Shown here: piece by piece, positions 1 through 9,876 of the stretch | How positions within the stretch are numbered: position 1 is the stretch's first letter | How the letters are laid out: each line of letters begins with the position of its first letter | Source: an uncultured beta proteobacterium | Lineage (GTDB): Bacteria; Pseudomonadota; Gammaproteobacteria; Burkholderiales; Rhodocyclaceae | DNA length: 60,436 nucleotides | Assembly (NCBI GenBank): GCA_903886975.1 | Contig: CAISOB010000005.1 | Coordinates: 1 to 60,436 of the forward strand | Reading direction: 5' to 3' | Translations under genes and position numbers: made by a program | The notes under the pieces: model-generated | Told to the model about the DNA's origin: nothing | Databases searched by the model: none | Seen by the model: only the letters and a program-made list of their open reading frames with translations

Positions 1-171
1 ATCCTGGGCGTGCGCCATCGGCTCGACGCCGGTGGTGTCGACGGCCTGCATCTGTTCGATCAGGGCAAATATTCCATTTAACTGGACGAGGGTGCTTTGC
101 GCCTCGGCGTCGCTGACGTCGAGGCGGGCCAGGTGGGCGATACGCCGAACCTGTTCTAGGGTAAGCGACAT
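1..171 (-). CDS. gatC: Asp-tRNA(Asn)/Glu-tRNA(Gln) amidotransferase subunit C, 5' part (runs off the window)
   Basis: The first 57 codons are present, read leftward from the ATG at 169-171 ([20 protein letters not shown]). The opening with paired helices and the LARLD motif is typical of GatC, the small subunit that stabilises the GatA-GatB complex. That complex amidates Glu-tRNA(Gln) and/or Asp-tRNA(Asn) in the cytoplasm. The full protein is usually about 95-100 residues, so roughly 40% lies beyond position 1. It diverges from mreB; gatCAB facing mreBCD is a common betaproteobacterial order. Identity rests on the N-terminus only. Confidence 0.9.
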   Translation of the reverse strand, partial: MSLTLEQVRRIAHLARLDVSDAEAQSTLVQLNGIFALIEQMQAVDTTGVEPMAHAQD

Positions 172-213
172 GGGCGTGAAATCAGTAAGATGACGATACG
201 GAGGGCCATATAA

Positions 214-1314
<1,101 letters not shown>

Positions 1315-1324
1315 GGACGTGATC

Positions 1325-1352
1325 AGGAGTCAAGAGTGAAGCGTGAGGCGTA
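1325..1352 (+). repeat. Four degenerate heptanucleotide repeats in the mreB-mreC spacer
   Basis: AGGAGTC, AAGAGTG, AAGCGTG and AGGCGTA follow one another in phase. The units share the pattern A-purine-G-N-G-T-N. They resemble degenerate heptamer repeats seen in spacers of other bacterial genomes. The array is short, so confidence is low. Confidence 0.35.
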
Positions 1353-1371
1353 GGACCATTCGCTCCGCGGC

Positions 1372-1387
1372 GCGGCCGGACGGCCGC
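1372..1387 (+). other. Stem-loop between mreB and mreC
   Basis: GCGGCC (1372-1377), loop GGAC, GGCCGC (1382-1387): a perfect 6-bp GC stem 40 bases before mreC, without a U-tract. It could be an mRNA processing or attenuation structure that keeps MreB above MreC/MreD, as MreB is usually needed in excess. That role is inference. Confidence 0.4.
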
Positions 1388-1427
1388 AGTATGCGCAGTT
1401 CTCGAGCAGCTTCTTTCTGACCTGGCA

Positions 1428-2357
1428 ATGGATCATCAACCGCCACCGTTCTTCAAACGCGGACCGGCGCCGCTGGCCCGGCTGTCGTTCTATTCCGCGC
1501 TTTCGCTGGCGCTGATTTTTTTCGATGCGCGCTTTCAGACGCTCGAACTGCTCAGGCAGGGCGTTTCGCTGCTCACCCATCCGATACAGCAAGCGGCACA
1601 TGCGCCGATGGTCCTGCTCGACAACGCCAGCGATTATTTCTTCAGCATCACCCGCTTTCAGGAAGAAAACGCCCGGCTGAAGCGCGAGCGGCTGGTGAGC
1701 GCCGAGACGCAATTGCGCACGCGCCAGCTCGAAGCGGAAAACGAGCGCCTGCGCAAACTGCTCGACGTCAAGGCGCGGCAACAGGTGAACGGGCAGGTGA
1801 CGCAGATTCTCTATGCCGCACGCGACCCCTTCTCGCGCCGCGTCATCGTCGACAAGGGCGAGCAGAACAACATCGTCGCCGGCCAACCGGTGATCGACGA
1901 CAGCGGGGTCGTCGGCCAGGTGACGCGGGTCTTTCCCTTCGTCTCTGAAATTACCCTGATTACCGACAAGGACCAGGCCGTGCCGGTGCAGATCGTGCGC
2001 AACGGACTGCGTTCGGTGGTCTTCGGGCTCGGCAACGGCCAGCTTGAACTGCGCTTCATGCCGGCCAACGCCGACGTGCAGAACGGCGACCTGCTGGTCA
2101 CTTCGGGCCTCGACGGTGTCTTCCTGCCGGGTTTTCCTGTGGCCAAGGTGGTGCTCATCGAGCGCGATACCTCGTATTCTTTCGCCCGCATCTACTGTGT
2201 GCCGGTCGCCGGCGTCGAAAACTTCGGCGAAGTCATGGTCCTCGATCCGCGTCCGCCGGTCACCCTGCCGCCGGTCCTGACCAGCGAAGCGGCGAGCGGC
2301 GTCGCCAAGCCGCTTGTCAAGCCGGGGGCGAAGAAGAAACACCTGAAGAGGGATTAA
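1428..2357 (+). CDS. mreC: Rod shape-determining protein MreC
   Basis: 309 residues. There is a cytoplasmic N-terminus, one membrane segment (about residues 17-35), a periplasmic coiled coil (about 75-118, rich in E/L/R heptads) and then the double beta-barrel MreC domain (about 120-275, with VDKGEQNNIVAGQPV and DKDQAVPVQIVR). The Pro/Lys-rich tail ends in KKKHLKRD. MreC links MreB to PBP2 in the periplasm and activates PBP2. The following gene, mreD, starts 12 bases after the stop. Confidence 0.96.
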   Translation: MDHQPPPFFKRGPAPLARLSFYSALSLALIFFDARFQTLELLRQGVSLLTHPIQQAAHAPMVLLDNASDYFFSITRFQEENARLKRERLVSAETQLRTRQLEAENERLRKLLDVKARQQVNGQVTQILYAARDPFSRRVIVDKGEQNNIVAGQPVIDDSGVVGQVTRVFPFVSEITLITDKDQAVPVQIVRNGLRSVVFGLGNGQLELRFMPANADVQNGDLLVTSGLDGVFLPGFPVAKVVLIERDTSYSFARIYCVPVAGVENFGEVMVLDPRPPVTLPPVLTSEAASGVAKPLVKPGAKKKHLKRD

Positions 2358-2369
2358 GGAATAGCGCCT

Positions 2370-2891
2370 ATGCAACCGACATTCTCTTCGTCACGCATTC
2401 TGCAACCGGTCCGTCCGTGGTTCATCGTGCTCAGTCTGCTTGCCGCGCTGCTGCTCAATTATCTGCCGACCTCGGCATGGATGTGGATGCCCGACTGGGT
2501 GGCGCTGCTTCTGGTCTTCTGGAGCATTCGTGAACCGCGCCGCGTCGGCATGGGTTCGGGCTTCATTCTCGGCCTGGCGATGGACGTTGCCGATGCCAGC
2601 CTGCTCGGGCAGCATGCCCTGGCTTACGTGCTGCTGACCTACGTGGCCTCGTCGCTGTCGCGCCGTATCCTGTGGTTTCCGGTCGGTCAGCAGGCCCTGC
2701 ACGTTCTGCCCCTGCTGCTCATGGTACAAATCGTGCAACTGGGCGTGCGCGCGATGCCCGGTGTCGAGTTCCCCGGCTTGAACTACTTCATTGGCCCATT
2801 TGTCGCAACTGCGCTATGGTTGCCATTGACCGTCGTTCTGCTTCTGCCCCAGTATCAACCGGTCGAACGCGACGCCAACCGCCCAATCTGA
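2370..2891 (+). CDS. mreD: Rod shape-determining membrane protein MreD
   Basis: 173 residues, almost entirely hydrophobic, with about five or six membrane segments, as in the MreD family. The motif SGFILGLAMDVADASLLGQH matches the conserved central 'G...GL..D......G.h' region. MreD is an inner-membrane partner of MreC and PBP2. It lies between mreC and mrdA in the usual order. Confidence 0.94.
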   Translation: MQPTFSSSRILQPVRPWFIVLSLLAALLLNYLPTSAWMWMPDWVALLLVFWSIREPRRVGMGSGFILGLAMDVADASLLGQHALAYVLLTYVASSLSRRILWFPVGQQALHVLPLLLMVQIVQLGVRAMPGVEFPGLNYFIGPFVATALWLPLTVVLLLPQYQPVERDANRPI

Positions 2892-2903
2892 AGACCATCC
2901 GCC

Positions 2904-4808
2904 TTGCCGATTCACGACTCGCCGCTCAACACCCAGGATAGCGACCTCGATCGCTTCCGCTTCCGCATTGCCTTCGCGGCTAGCGCTGTGGTGCTGGCCT
3001 TTGCCATTCTGATCGGCCGCTTTGTCTACCTGCAAGTCGTTCAGCGCGACTACTACACGACACGCGCCGAAGATAACCGCATCTCGCTGGTGCCGATCAC
3101 GCCCAACCGCGGTGTCATTCTCGACCGCAACGGCACGATCATGGCGCGCAATTACTCGGCGTTCACACTCGAAATTACACCGTCCAAGGTCGACAATCTC
3201 GACGCTACGATCGATGCGCTGGCCAAGGTCATCGAGGTCCTGCCCAAGGACAGGCGGCGTTTTCGCAAGCTGCTCGAAGAGAGCAAGTCGTTTGAAAGTC
3301 TGCCGATCCGTACCCGGCTTTCCGACGAGGAAGTCGCACGCTTTGCCGTCAACCGCTATCGCTTTCCGGGCATTGAAGTCAAGGCGCGCCTGTTCCGTCA
3401 GTATCCGCTCGGCGCAGTCGCCTCGCATGCCCTCGGCTATATCAATCGCATCAACAAGGCCGATCTCGATACCATAGAAGACAACGAGCAGGAAGCCAAT
3501 TACAAAGGCACCGACCACATCGGCAAGACCGGCCTCGAGCAGAAATACGAGTTTCAGTTGCACGGCGAAACCGGTTACGAGGAAGTCGAGATCGACGCCG
3601 GCGGCCGTGCCGTGCGCAGCCTGTCGCGTACCGCGCCGGTATCGGGCAACAACCTGACGCTGACCCTCGACGCGCGCCTGCAGGAGATGACCGAAAAGGC
3701 CTTCGGCGACCGGCGCGGGGCGCTCGTGGCCATCGAACCGTCAACCGGCGGCATCCTCGCGCTGGTGTCGACGCCGACCTTCGACCCGAATCTTTTCGTC
3801 GACGGCATCCGCAGCGAGGATTGGGATCAACTCAACAACTCGCCCGACCGGCCGATGGTCAATCGCGCACTGAACGGCGCCTATCCGCCGGGCTCGACTT
3901 TCAAGCCCTTCATGGCGCTGGCCGCGCTCGAAATCGGCAAGCGCACGGCCAACCAAACGATTTTCGATCCGGGCTTTTTCAACTTCGGCGGCCACACCTT
4001 CCGCGACGACAAAAAGGGCGGACACGGGGTCGTCGACATGTACAAGTCGATCGTTCAGTCGTGCGACACCTATTACTACATGCTGGCCAACGACATGGGC
4101 ATCGACAATATCGCCCGCTTCATGGCCAGTGTCGGCCTTGGTCAGTTCACCGGCGTGGACATCGAAGGCGAATCGAAAGGCGTGCTGCCCTCACCCGAGT
4201 GGAAGAAGGCCCACTTCAAGCGCCCCGAGCAGCAGAAATGGTTCGCCGGCGAAACGATCTCGATCGGCATCGGCCAGGGCTACAACGCCTACACGCCGAT
4301 CCAGATGGCACAGGCGATCGCGACGATCGCCAACGACGGCGTAATGTACCGTCCGCATCTGGTCAATTACATTACCGACAGCAAGACCGGCGAGAAGACT
4401 CTGATCGAAACGCAACCCCTGCGCACGCTGCCGTGGAAGCCGCAGAACATCGAATTCATCAAAAAAGCGATGATCGGCGTCAACAAGGAAGGCACCGGCG
4501 CCCGCGCTTTCGCGGGCGCCGAATACGAATCGGGCGGCAAGACCGGAACGGCGCAGCTATTCAGCCTGAAAGGCGCGGATTACAGAGGCGGCAAGCTCAA
4601 GCAGGAGTTGCGCGACCACGCGCTGTTCATCGCTTTTGCGCCGGCCGACCATCCCAAGATCGCCCTCGCCGTGCTCGTCGAGAACGGCGGTTTCGGCGCA
4701 CAGTCGGCGGCGCCGATCGCGCGTATGGTGATCGACTATTACCTGCTCGGCAAGCAGCCCAAGGGTCCGGCGCAAGACGACGCCACGGCGCCGGACGAGG
4801 AGGAATAG
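2904..4808 (+). CDS. mrdA: Penicillin-binding protein 2, elongation-specific transpeptidase
   Basis: 634 residues from a TTG start at 2904. It has one N-terminal membrane segment (about 25-44), a dimerisation/pedestal domain and a C-terminal transpeptidase domain. The active-site motifs are SxxK = STFK (331-334), the SxN-position triad SCD (386-388) and KTGT (546-549). Membrane-bound PBP2 cross-links new peptidoglycan during elongation, as partner of RodA encoded 4 bases downstream. The SCD variant of SxN is also common in PBP2 relatives. The TTG start puts the membrane anchor at the expected distance; the 12-bp spacing from mreD supports co-translation. Confidence 0.97.
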   Translation: MPIHDSPLNTQDSDLDRFRFRIAFAASAVVLAFAILIGRFVYLQVVQRDYYTTRAEDNRISLVPITPNRGVILDRNGTIMARNYSAFTLEITPSKVDNLDATIDALAKVIEVLPKDRRRFRKLLEESKSFESLPIRTRLSDEEVARFAVNRYRFPGIEVKARLFRQYPLGAVASHALGYINRINKADLDTIEDNEQEANYKGTDHIGKTGLEQKYEFQLHGETGYEEVEIDAGGRAVRSLSRTAPVSGNNLTLTLDARLQEMTEKAFGDRRGALVAIEPSTGGILALVSTPTFDPNLFVDGIRSEDWDQLNNSPDRPMVNRALNGAYPPGSTFKPFMALAALEIGKRTANQTIFDPGFFNFGGHTFRDDKKGGHGVVDMYKSIVQSCDTYYYMLANDMGIDNIARFMASVGLGQFTGVDIEGESKGVLPSPEWKKAHFKRPEQQKWFAGETISIGIGQGYNAYTPIQMAQAIATIANDGVMYRPHLVNYITDSKTGEKTLIETQPLRTLPWKPQNIEFIKKAMIGVNKEGTGARAFAGAEYESGGKTGTAQLFSLKGADYRGGKLKQELRDHALFIAFAPADHPKIALAVLVENGGFGAQSAAPIARMVIDYYLLGKQPKGPAQDDATAPDEEE

Positions 4809-4811
4809 CGC

Positions 4812-5918
4812 ATGTTCCAGCAATTGCTCTATCGCCTGCGCGCGCGCCTCGTCGATCACATCGACGGTCCCTTGTTGACGATCGCACTGGCCCTGATGGC
4901 CTTCGGCCTGGCCACCGTCTATAGCGCGACTTACGACGCCAACAACCGGGCGCTGAGCCAGTTGCTCAACATGTGCGTCGGCCTTGCCGCGATGTGGGCG
5001 GTCGCCCAGCTGCCGCCGCAGAAGCTGATGCGCTTCGCCGTTCCACTCTATGCCATTGGCGTCGTTTTGCTGGTGCTGGTGTACATCGTCGGAGTCAAGG
5101 TCAATGGCGCGCGGCGCTGGCTGCCGCTCGGGTTCACGCGCATCCAGCCGGCCGAGATTCTGAAGATTGCCATGCCGCTGATGCTGGCCTGGTATTTCCA
5201 CAAGAACGAGGCCGCCCTGCGCGCCCGCCATTATCTGATTGCCTGCCTGCTGCTGCTCGTGCCCATCGCCCTGATCGCCCGGCAGCCCGACCTCGGCACG
5301 GCGATTCTGGTCGGCGCGGCCGGCTTCTACGTCATCTTCTTTGCCGGTCTGCCGTGGAAGGTCATCGTCAGTATGATCCTCGCCTGCGCCGGCGCTGCGC
5401 CTTTTGTGTGGACTGTGCTGCATGATTACCAGCGCAAGCGAATTCTGACCCTGATCGATCCGACAACCGATCCGCTCGGTGCGGGCTATCACATCATCCA
5501 GTCGACGATCGCCATAGGCTCGGGCGGCGGCTTCGGCAAAGGCTGGCTCGAAGGCACGCAAACGCACCTTGAATTCATCCCGGAGCGGCACACCGATTTC
5601 ATCTTTGCCGTGTTCTCGGAAGAGCATGGTCTGCTCGGCAACAGCATACTGGTCTTCCTCTACCTGCTGCTCATCGCCCGGGGACTGATGATCACGGCCA
5701 ACGCGTCCACGCTTTTTGCGCGCGTCCTTGGCGGTTCGATCACGCTAACGTTCTTCACTTACGCCTTCGTCAACATGGGAATGGTCAGCGGGATTCTGCC
5801 GGTCGTCGGCGTGCCGTTGCCGTTCATGAGCTACGGGGGAACGGCTTTGGTGACCTTGTTCCTCGGTCTGGGCATTCTGATGAGCATTCATTCGCACCGC
5901 ATGCTGGTCAAGAAATAG
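4812..5918 (+). CDS. rodA: Peptidoglycan glycosyltransferase RodA (SEDS family)
   Basis: 368 residues with about ten membrane segments. Conserved SEDS motifs include GARRWLPLGF.RIQPAE near residues 98-114, RQPDLGTA, the periplasmic-loop PERHTDFIFAV and the C-terminal MSYGGTALV. RodA polymerises lipid II into glycan strands in complex with PBP2. The stop is followed 14 bases later by rlpA. Confidence 0.97.
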   Translation: MFQQLLYRLRARLVDHIDGPLLTIALALMAFGLATVYSATYDANNRALSQLLNMCVGLAAMWAVAQLPPQKLMRFAVPLYAIGVVLLVLVYIVGVKVNGARRWLPLGFTRIQPAEILKIAMPLMLAWYFHKNEAALRARHYLIACLLLLVPIALIARQPDLGTAILVGAAGFYVIFFAGLPWKVIVSMILACAGAAPFVWTVLHDYQRKRILTLIDPTTDPLGAGYHIIQSTIAIGSGGGFGKGWLEGTQTHLEFIPERHTDFIFAVFSEEHGLLGNSILVFLYLLLIARGLMITANASTLFARVLGGSITLTFFTYAFVNMGMVSGILPVVGVPLPFMSYGGTALVTLFLGLGILMSIHSHRMLVKK

Positions 5919-5932
5919 GGGGAGAGCCCAGC

Positions 5933-6961
5933 TTGAAAAGCGGGAAACGCCTGTGGTCGGCAGCCTTGATCATGCTCCTCGCGGCCTGCGCCGGGCAGGC
6001 GCCGCGTGTCGCCGAGAGCACGGCGCCGGTCGCCGAAACGCTCAAACCCGTCCCGGCAACACCGACCAACCCGCCGCGCCCGCCCACCGTGACGCAAAAG
6101 CGTGGGGGCGCCTATTACAAGGATGACGGACCCGGCGAGGATATCCCCGACAACCTCGACAGCATTCCCGATGCCGAGCCGCGCAGCGAAGCCCTGAATC
6201 GTTTTGCCAACAAGCCCTACGTCGTGCTCGGCAAACTGTTTGTTCCCGAGACCAGCGTCAGGCCTTTCCAGCAGCGCGGCATCGCGAGCTGGTATGGAAA
6301 GAAGTTTCACGGCCAGAAGACCTCGATCGGCGAGCCGTACAACATGTTTGCAATGACCGCCGCGCACCCGACGCTGGCCATCCCGTCATACGCGCGCGTG
6401 ACCAACCTCGGCAACGGTCGTGCGGTCGTCGTTCGCATCACCGATCGCGGCCCCTTTCACGCCGACCGCATCATCGATCTCTCGTATGCCGCCGCTTACC
6501 GTCTCGGCTATGTCAACAATGGCAGCACGTTCGTCGAAGTGGAGGCGATCTTGCCCGGCGAGCCGACCCTGCTGGCCGCGACGGCCAGAAGCAAGGCGCC
6601 GGCCGTACCGAGCAAAGTCGCCACGGCCGACGCCGACGTTGACGCAATGGACGCCCTTGTCGCACGGCTTGTAGCGACCGAAACCACCCCGCCCGCAGCC
6701 AAGCCGCCGGCCGTGCCGCCGCTGCGCGGCGAAGTCTTTCTGCAGCTCGGCGCTTTTTCGAATGCTGAGAATGCAGAGAGTCTGCGCTCACATTTGTCGC
6801 GCGAACTGGACTGGCTCGATGAAGCGATTCAGGTCAGTTCCGCTGCCGGCCTGTTCCGCGTCCAGATCGGGCCTTATGCCAAACGCCCTGACGCCGAAAG
6901 AGTCGCTGAACGAATCCGCCTCGCGCTCGGCAGCAAACCGGCTTTCGTGACACGCCAGTAA
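5933..6961 (+). CDS. rlpA: Septal ring lytic transglycosylase RlpA, lipoprotein with DPBB and SPOR domains
   Basis: 342 residues from a TTG start. A lipoprotein signal ends in the lipobox LAAC (Cys19). A Pro-rich linker leads to the double-psi beta-barrel domain (about 116-200; GIASWYGKKFHGQKTSIGE and VVRITDRGPF contain the usual catalytic region). A low-complexity linker is followed by a C-terminal SPOR domain (about 265-342) that binds denuded glycans at division sites. It cleaves glycan strands lacking stem peptides. Position directly after rodA is usual. It is convergent with hypF, with only 19 bases between the stops. Confidence 0.95.
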   Translation: MKSGKRLWSAALIMLLAACAGQAPRVAESTAPVAETLKPVPATPTNPPRPPTVTQKRGGAYYKDDGPGEDIPDNLDSIPDAEPRSEALNRFANKPYVVLGKLFVPETSVRPFQQRGIASWYGKKFHGQKTSIGEPYNMFAMTAAHPTLAIPSYARVTNLGNGRAVVVRITDRGPFHADRIIDLSYAAAYRLGYVNNGSTFVEVEAILPGEPTLLAATARSKAPAVPSKVATADADVDAMDALVARLVATETTPPAAKPPAVPPLRGEVFLQLGAFSNAENAESLRSHLSRELDWLDEAIQVSSAAGLFRVQIGPYAKRPDAERVAERIRLALGSKPAFVTRQ

Positions 6962-6980
6962 TGCCTGTTGCCTCTCGCGC

Positions 6981-9254
6981 TTAGCCGAGCAGATATTGCT
7001 GCGCGACCCAGGCCTGGCCGAGCGACAGGCCGCCGTCGTTGCTCGGCAGCCGACGCGCTTCGATGAGGTGCAGGCCCCGGTCGGCAAGCCGTGCTCGCAG
7101 CCCGCGCGCGAGAACCAGATTGAGGAGGCAGGCGCCGCTGCCGACGATCGAGCTGCCAGCCGGTGCGACGGCGGCAACCCACTCGGCGAGCGCGGCGACC
7201 AGCGTTGCGTGAAAGAGCGCAGCGCCGCGTTCGGCGTTCTTTTCGTCGGCAAGGGCCGCAAGCAGAGGCAGGAGATCAAGGCGGCCGTCGGCGATCGACC
7301 AGCCGTCGTCTAGCGGCGCCGTGTCGCCATGGTGTTCGGCCATTCCCTCGAGCAGCATCGCCGCCCGGCCGTCGAAGGCCAGCGTCGCTCCGACGCCGAG
7401 CAGAGCGGCGGCGGCGTTGACATAAGCGGCGAGGCTCGTGGTGTGCGCGGCAGAAGCGGAGGCTCCACCCGGCAATTCGCCGGCAGCTTGTTCGCCGAAG
7501 CGTCGTTCGCTCTCGGCACCGCGCCCCAATTGTTGCAATACCGAGGCGGCAAGGCGCCAGGGCTCGCGCGCCGCCGGCTCGCCGGAGACCGCGAGCGGCC
7601 GCAGACTACCGAGACGTTCGAGACGGACGCCGTCAACGCGCAGCAGTTCGCCGCCCCAGGCGCTGCCGTCGGTCCCGAGGCCCATGCCGTCGAGGGCCAA
7701 TGCGATGAGGGGCGAATCGATCTGGTGTTCGGCCAGCACTGCGGCAACGTGCGCGTGATGATGCTGCACGGCAAATGCCGGCACGCCGCGCTGGTGCGCA
7801 AAGCCGGTGGCATAGCGCGTCGAGTGAAAGGCGGGATCGAGGTCGTGTGCGACGAGCGCCGGCTTGACCTCGAGGAACCTGAGAAAATGCGCGATCGTCT
7901 CGTCGAAGAAGGCGCACGCCGCGGCGTTATCGAGATCGCCGATATGCTGCGAAACAAAGGCCTCGTCGCCGCGCGTTACACAAACCGTGTTCTTGAATCG
8001 GCCTCCGACGGCCAGTATCGGCGGTCCCGAACGCGGCAACTTGATGGGGCGCGGCGTATAACCGCGCGCGCGGCGAACCAGCTGCAGCCCGCCCGGGCCG
8101 GAGCGGGCGACGCTGTCATCGCATGGCGCGACAATGTCGCGATCATGCAATAGAAACGCGTCGGCGACCCCCGCGAGCTGCTGCACGGCTTCGTCGTTGC
8201 CGATCAGCTGCGGTTCGCCCTCGCGCGCGGCACTGCTCATCACGAGTACCAGTTCCTGCGGCAGGTCGAGCCAGGCCAAGCCTTCCGGCCGTCCCGCCGC
8301 CTCATGGAAAAGCAGGTACTGCAAGGCGGTACACGGCAACATCACGCCGAGCCAGCCGAGGCCCGTCGTCACACCTGGAAGCGCCGTGTCGCAGTTACCG
8401 CGTTTCTTGAGCAGGATGACCGGCCGCTCGGGCATGGCGAGCAGACCCGGCTCGCCGACGCCGAGCTGGACGAAAGCTGCGGCCGAGGTGGCGTTGGCGA
8501 GCATCACGGCGAACGGGTTCTCGTCACCCTGTTTGCGCTCGCGCAGCAAGGCCACAGCTGCCGGATTGCGCGCATCGCAAGCCAGATGAAAGCCGCCTGG
8601 CCCTTTGATCGCGACGATTTTTCCCTGTTGCAGGAGGGAGAGCGTCTGCGCAATCGGATCATCGAATACGGCGATGCCCTGCGCATCAAGCAATTCCACT
8701 TGCGGACCGCACTTCGAACAGCAATTGACTTCGCTCTGGTAGTGCCGGTCGTCGGGCCGCCGGATTTCGTACTCGCACCTGGTGCACGGCACAAAAGGTT
8801 TGAGGCTGGTGCGCTCGCGTGCCCATGGCAAGCTGCGGCAAATCGTGTAGCGCGGGCCGCAGCACGCGCAATTGGCAAAAGCGTAGCGCCAGCGCCGATT
8901 GGAAGGATCGAACATCTCGGCCAGGCAATCGCGGCAGATTGCCGTATCGCGCTCGATGACGGTCACGGTCCGGCTGCCCCGGCTGTTGAGGATATAGAAG
9001 TCTTCGGCGAGGCATTCCACCGGGGCGGCACGCGCTGTCACTGAATCGACGCGCGCCAGTTCCGGTGCGTCGTTTTGCAGCCGCACAATGAGCTGGTCGA
9101 TCAGTTGCTGTTCGCCGCAGGCTTCGATTTCGACGCCGTGCGCGTCGCTTCTTACCCAGCCGGCGAGCTTGAGTTCCTTGGCCAGGCGCCAGACAAAAGG
9201 CCGATAGCCGACACCGTGAACAACGCCGCTGACACGGATGCGTTGAAATATCAT
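6981..9254 (-). CDS. hypF: Carbamoyltransferase HypF, [NiFe]-hydrogenase maturation
   Basis: 757 residues when started at ATG 9252-9254 (MIFQRIRVSG), which removes a non-conserved 15-residue extension. Domains in order: acylphosphatase-like (1-90, GVVHGVGYRPFVWRLA); two C-x2-C-x18-C-x2-C zinc-finger-like segments (about 105-180); YrdC-like (about 205-385, KGPGGFHLACDA); Kae1-like C-terminal half (HDLDPAFHSTRYA, HHHAHVAAVLAEH, LPSNDGGLSLGQA). HypF makes the carbamoyl group that HypE converts to the cyanide ligands of the hydrogenase iron. No other hyp gene or hydrogenase is in the window, so its partners must lie elsewhere. The usual GGVFQN-like motif reads VGSGACLLN here, a mild divergence. 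Confidence 0.95.
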   Translation of the reverse strand: MIFQRIRVSGVVHGVGYRPFVWRLAKELKLAGWVRSDAHGVEIEACGEQQLIDQLIVRLQNDAPELARVDSVTARAAPVECLAEDFYILNSRGSRTVTVIERDTAICRDCLAEMFDPSNRRWRYAFANCACCGPRYTICRSLPWARERTSLKPFVPCTRCEYEIRRPDDRHYQSEVNCCSKCGPQVELLDAQGIAVFDDPIAQTLSLLQQGKIVAIKGPGGFHLACDARNPAAVALLRERKQGDENPFAVMLANATSAAAFVQLGVGEPGLLAMPERPVILLKKRGNCDTALPGVTTGLGWLGVMLPCTALQYLLFHEAAGRPEGLAWLDLPQELVLVMSSAAREGEPQLIGNDEAVQQLAGVADAFLLHDRDIVAPCDDSVARSGPGGLQLVRRARGYTPRPIKLPRSGPPILAVGGRFKNTVCVTRGDEAFVSQHIGDLDNAAACAFFDETIAHFLRFLEVKPALVAHDLDPAFHSTRYATGFAHQRGVPAFAVQHHHAHVAAVLAEHQIDSPLIALALDGMGLGTDGSAWGGELLRVDGVRLERLGSLRPLAVSGEPAAREPWRLAASVLQQLGRGAESERRFGEQAAGELPGGASASAAHTTSLAAYVNAAAALLGVGATLAFDGRAAMLLEGMAEHHGDTAPLDDGWSIADGRLDLLPLLAALADEKNAERGAALFHATLVAALAEWVAAVAPAGSSIVGSGACLLNLVLARGLRARLADRGLHLIEARRLPSNDGGLSLGQAWVAQQYLLG

Positions 9255-9398
9255 GCGCTGCGCCTCAAGGCACTCCCTCTTCGCAATACCGGGGAGCAAT
9301 CTCCCGTAACGACTTTACGGACGCTCAATGCGCCACGCGGCGCTATTCTATCGCAATCGGATGGGGAAGATTTGCCGGGCGCGACAACGTCACGAGGC

Positions 9399-9434
9399 GA
9401 GGCTCCGCTCCGCACTTCTTGTGCGGAGCGCCTC
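9399..9434. terminator. Strong long hairpin between the monoheme cytochrome gene and hypF
   Basis: GAGGC + TCC + GCTCCGCAC, loop TTCTT, then GTGCGGAGC + GCCTC: a 9-bp core stem plus a 5-bp outer stem with a 3-nt bulge. It lies 50 bases downstream of the cytochrome gene on the minus strand. It lacks a clear U-run, so it may act as a processing or transcription barrier rather than a classic intrinsic terminator. Confidence 0.5.
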
Positions 9435-9452
9435 ACGGGCGGGATTTGAATT

Positions 9453-9475
9453 GGCCCGGATCGGCAGATCGGGCC
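9453..9475 (-). terminator. Possible terminator just after the monoheme cytochrome c gene
   Basis: GGCCCG(G)ATC, loop GGCA, GATCGGGCC: a 9-bp stem with one bulged base, starting 10 bases beyond the cytochrome stop codon. No U-tract is visible. Two strong hairpins in tandem (this and 9399-9434) suggest that the cytochrome operon ends here and hypF is read separately. Confidence 0.45.
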
Positions 9476-9484
9476 GCTGGCTGC

Positions 9485-9829
9485 TTACTTGCCGAGCGAA
9501 AGTATCCAGCCGATCAGATTGTTCAGTTCGCCCTTGTCTTTGGTCTTGATAATCTTGTGCTCTTCTTCGGTGCCGTCCGCGAGTTTCACCTTATCGCCGG
9601 AAGTGATCTGGTGCATGATTTTCTCTTCGCCATCGGCCTTGCCTTTGTACTTGGCGGCGATCTCCTTAAGCGCCGGTCCCTCCTTCTTCTTGTCGATGGC
9701 GTGGCATTTCAGACAGCCTTCCTTCTTGGCCAGGGCTTGCGCCGCATCGGCGTCCATCGCTGCGGCCACTGGCGAGAACAACACGGCGCCGGCCAGGCTC
9801 AGGATTCCGCTGATCGTCTTGATTTTCAT
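9485..9829 (-). CDS. Small periplasmic monoheme cytochrome c, last gene of the multiheme cluster
   Basis: 114 residues with a Sec signal peptide (about 1-24, cleavage near VAAA-MDAD) and one heme motif CLKCH (39-43). The fold looks like class I cytochrome c, ending in the helix LNNLIGWILSLGK. No methionine lies in the second half where the usual distal ligand sits; the sequence there is GTEEEHKIIKT, so a His is the best candidate ligand. It is the fifth and last gene of the minus-strand cluster, 47 bases after the b-type cytochrome. By position it resembles the monoheme shuttle MtoD of MtoAB clusters and probably carries electrons in the periplasm. Confidence 0.85.
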   Translation of the reverse strand: MKIKTISGILSLAGAVLFSPVAAAMDADAAQALAKKEGCLKCHAIDKKKEGPALKEIAAKYKGKADGEEKIMHQITSGDKVKLADGTEEEHKIIKTKDKGELNNLIGWILSLGK

Positions 9830-9876
9830 TGCAAACTCTCCGATGGTGGTTGGGCCGCGAACGACGACGGCCGGAT

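Noticed and set aside
1323..2375. Long open frame antisense to mreC (and similar long frames antisense to mrdA, rodA, ccmF, mnmG and rep)
   Set aside because: They mirror GC-rich codon bias of the real genes, are rich in Arg/His/Gln, lack family features and have no ribosome sites of their own.
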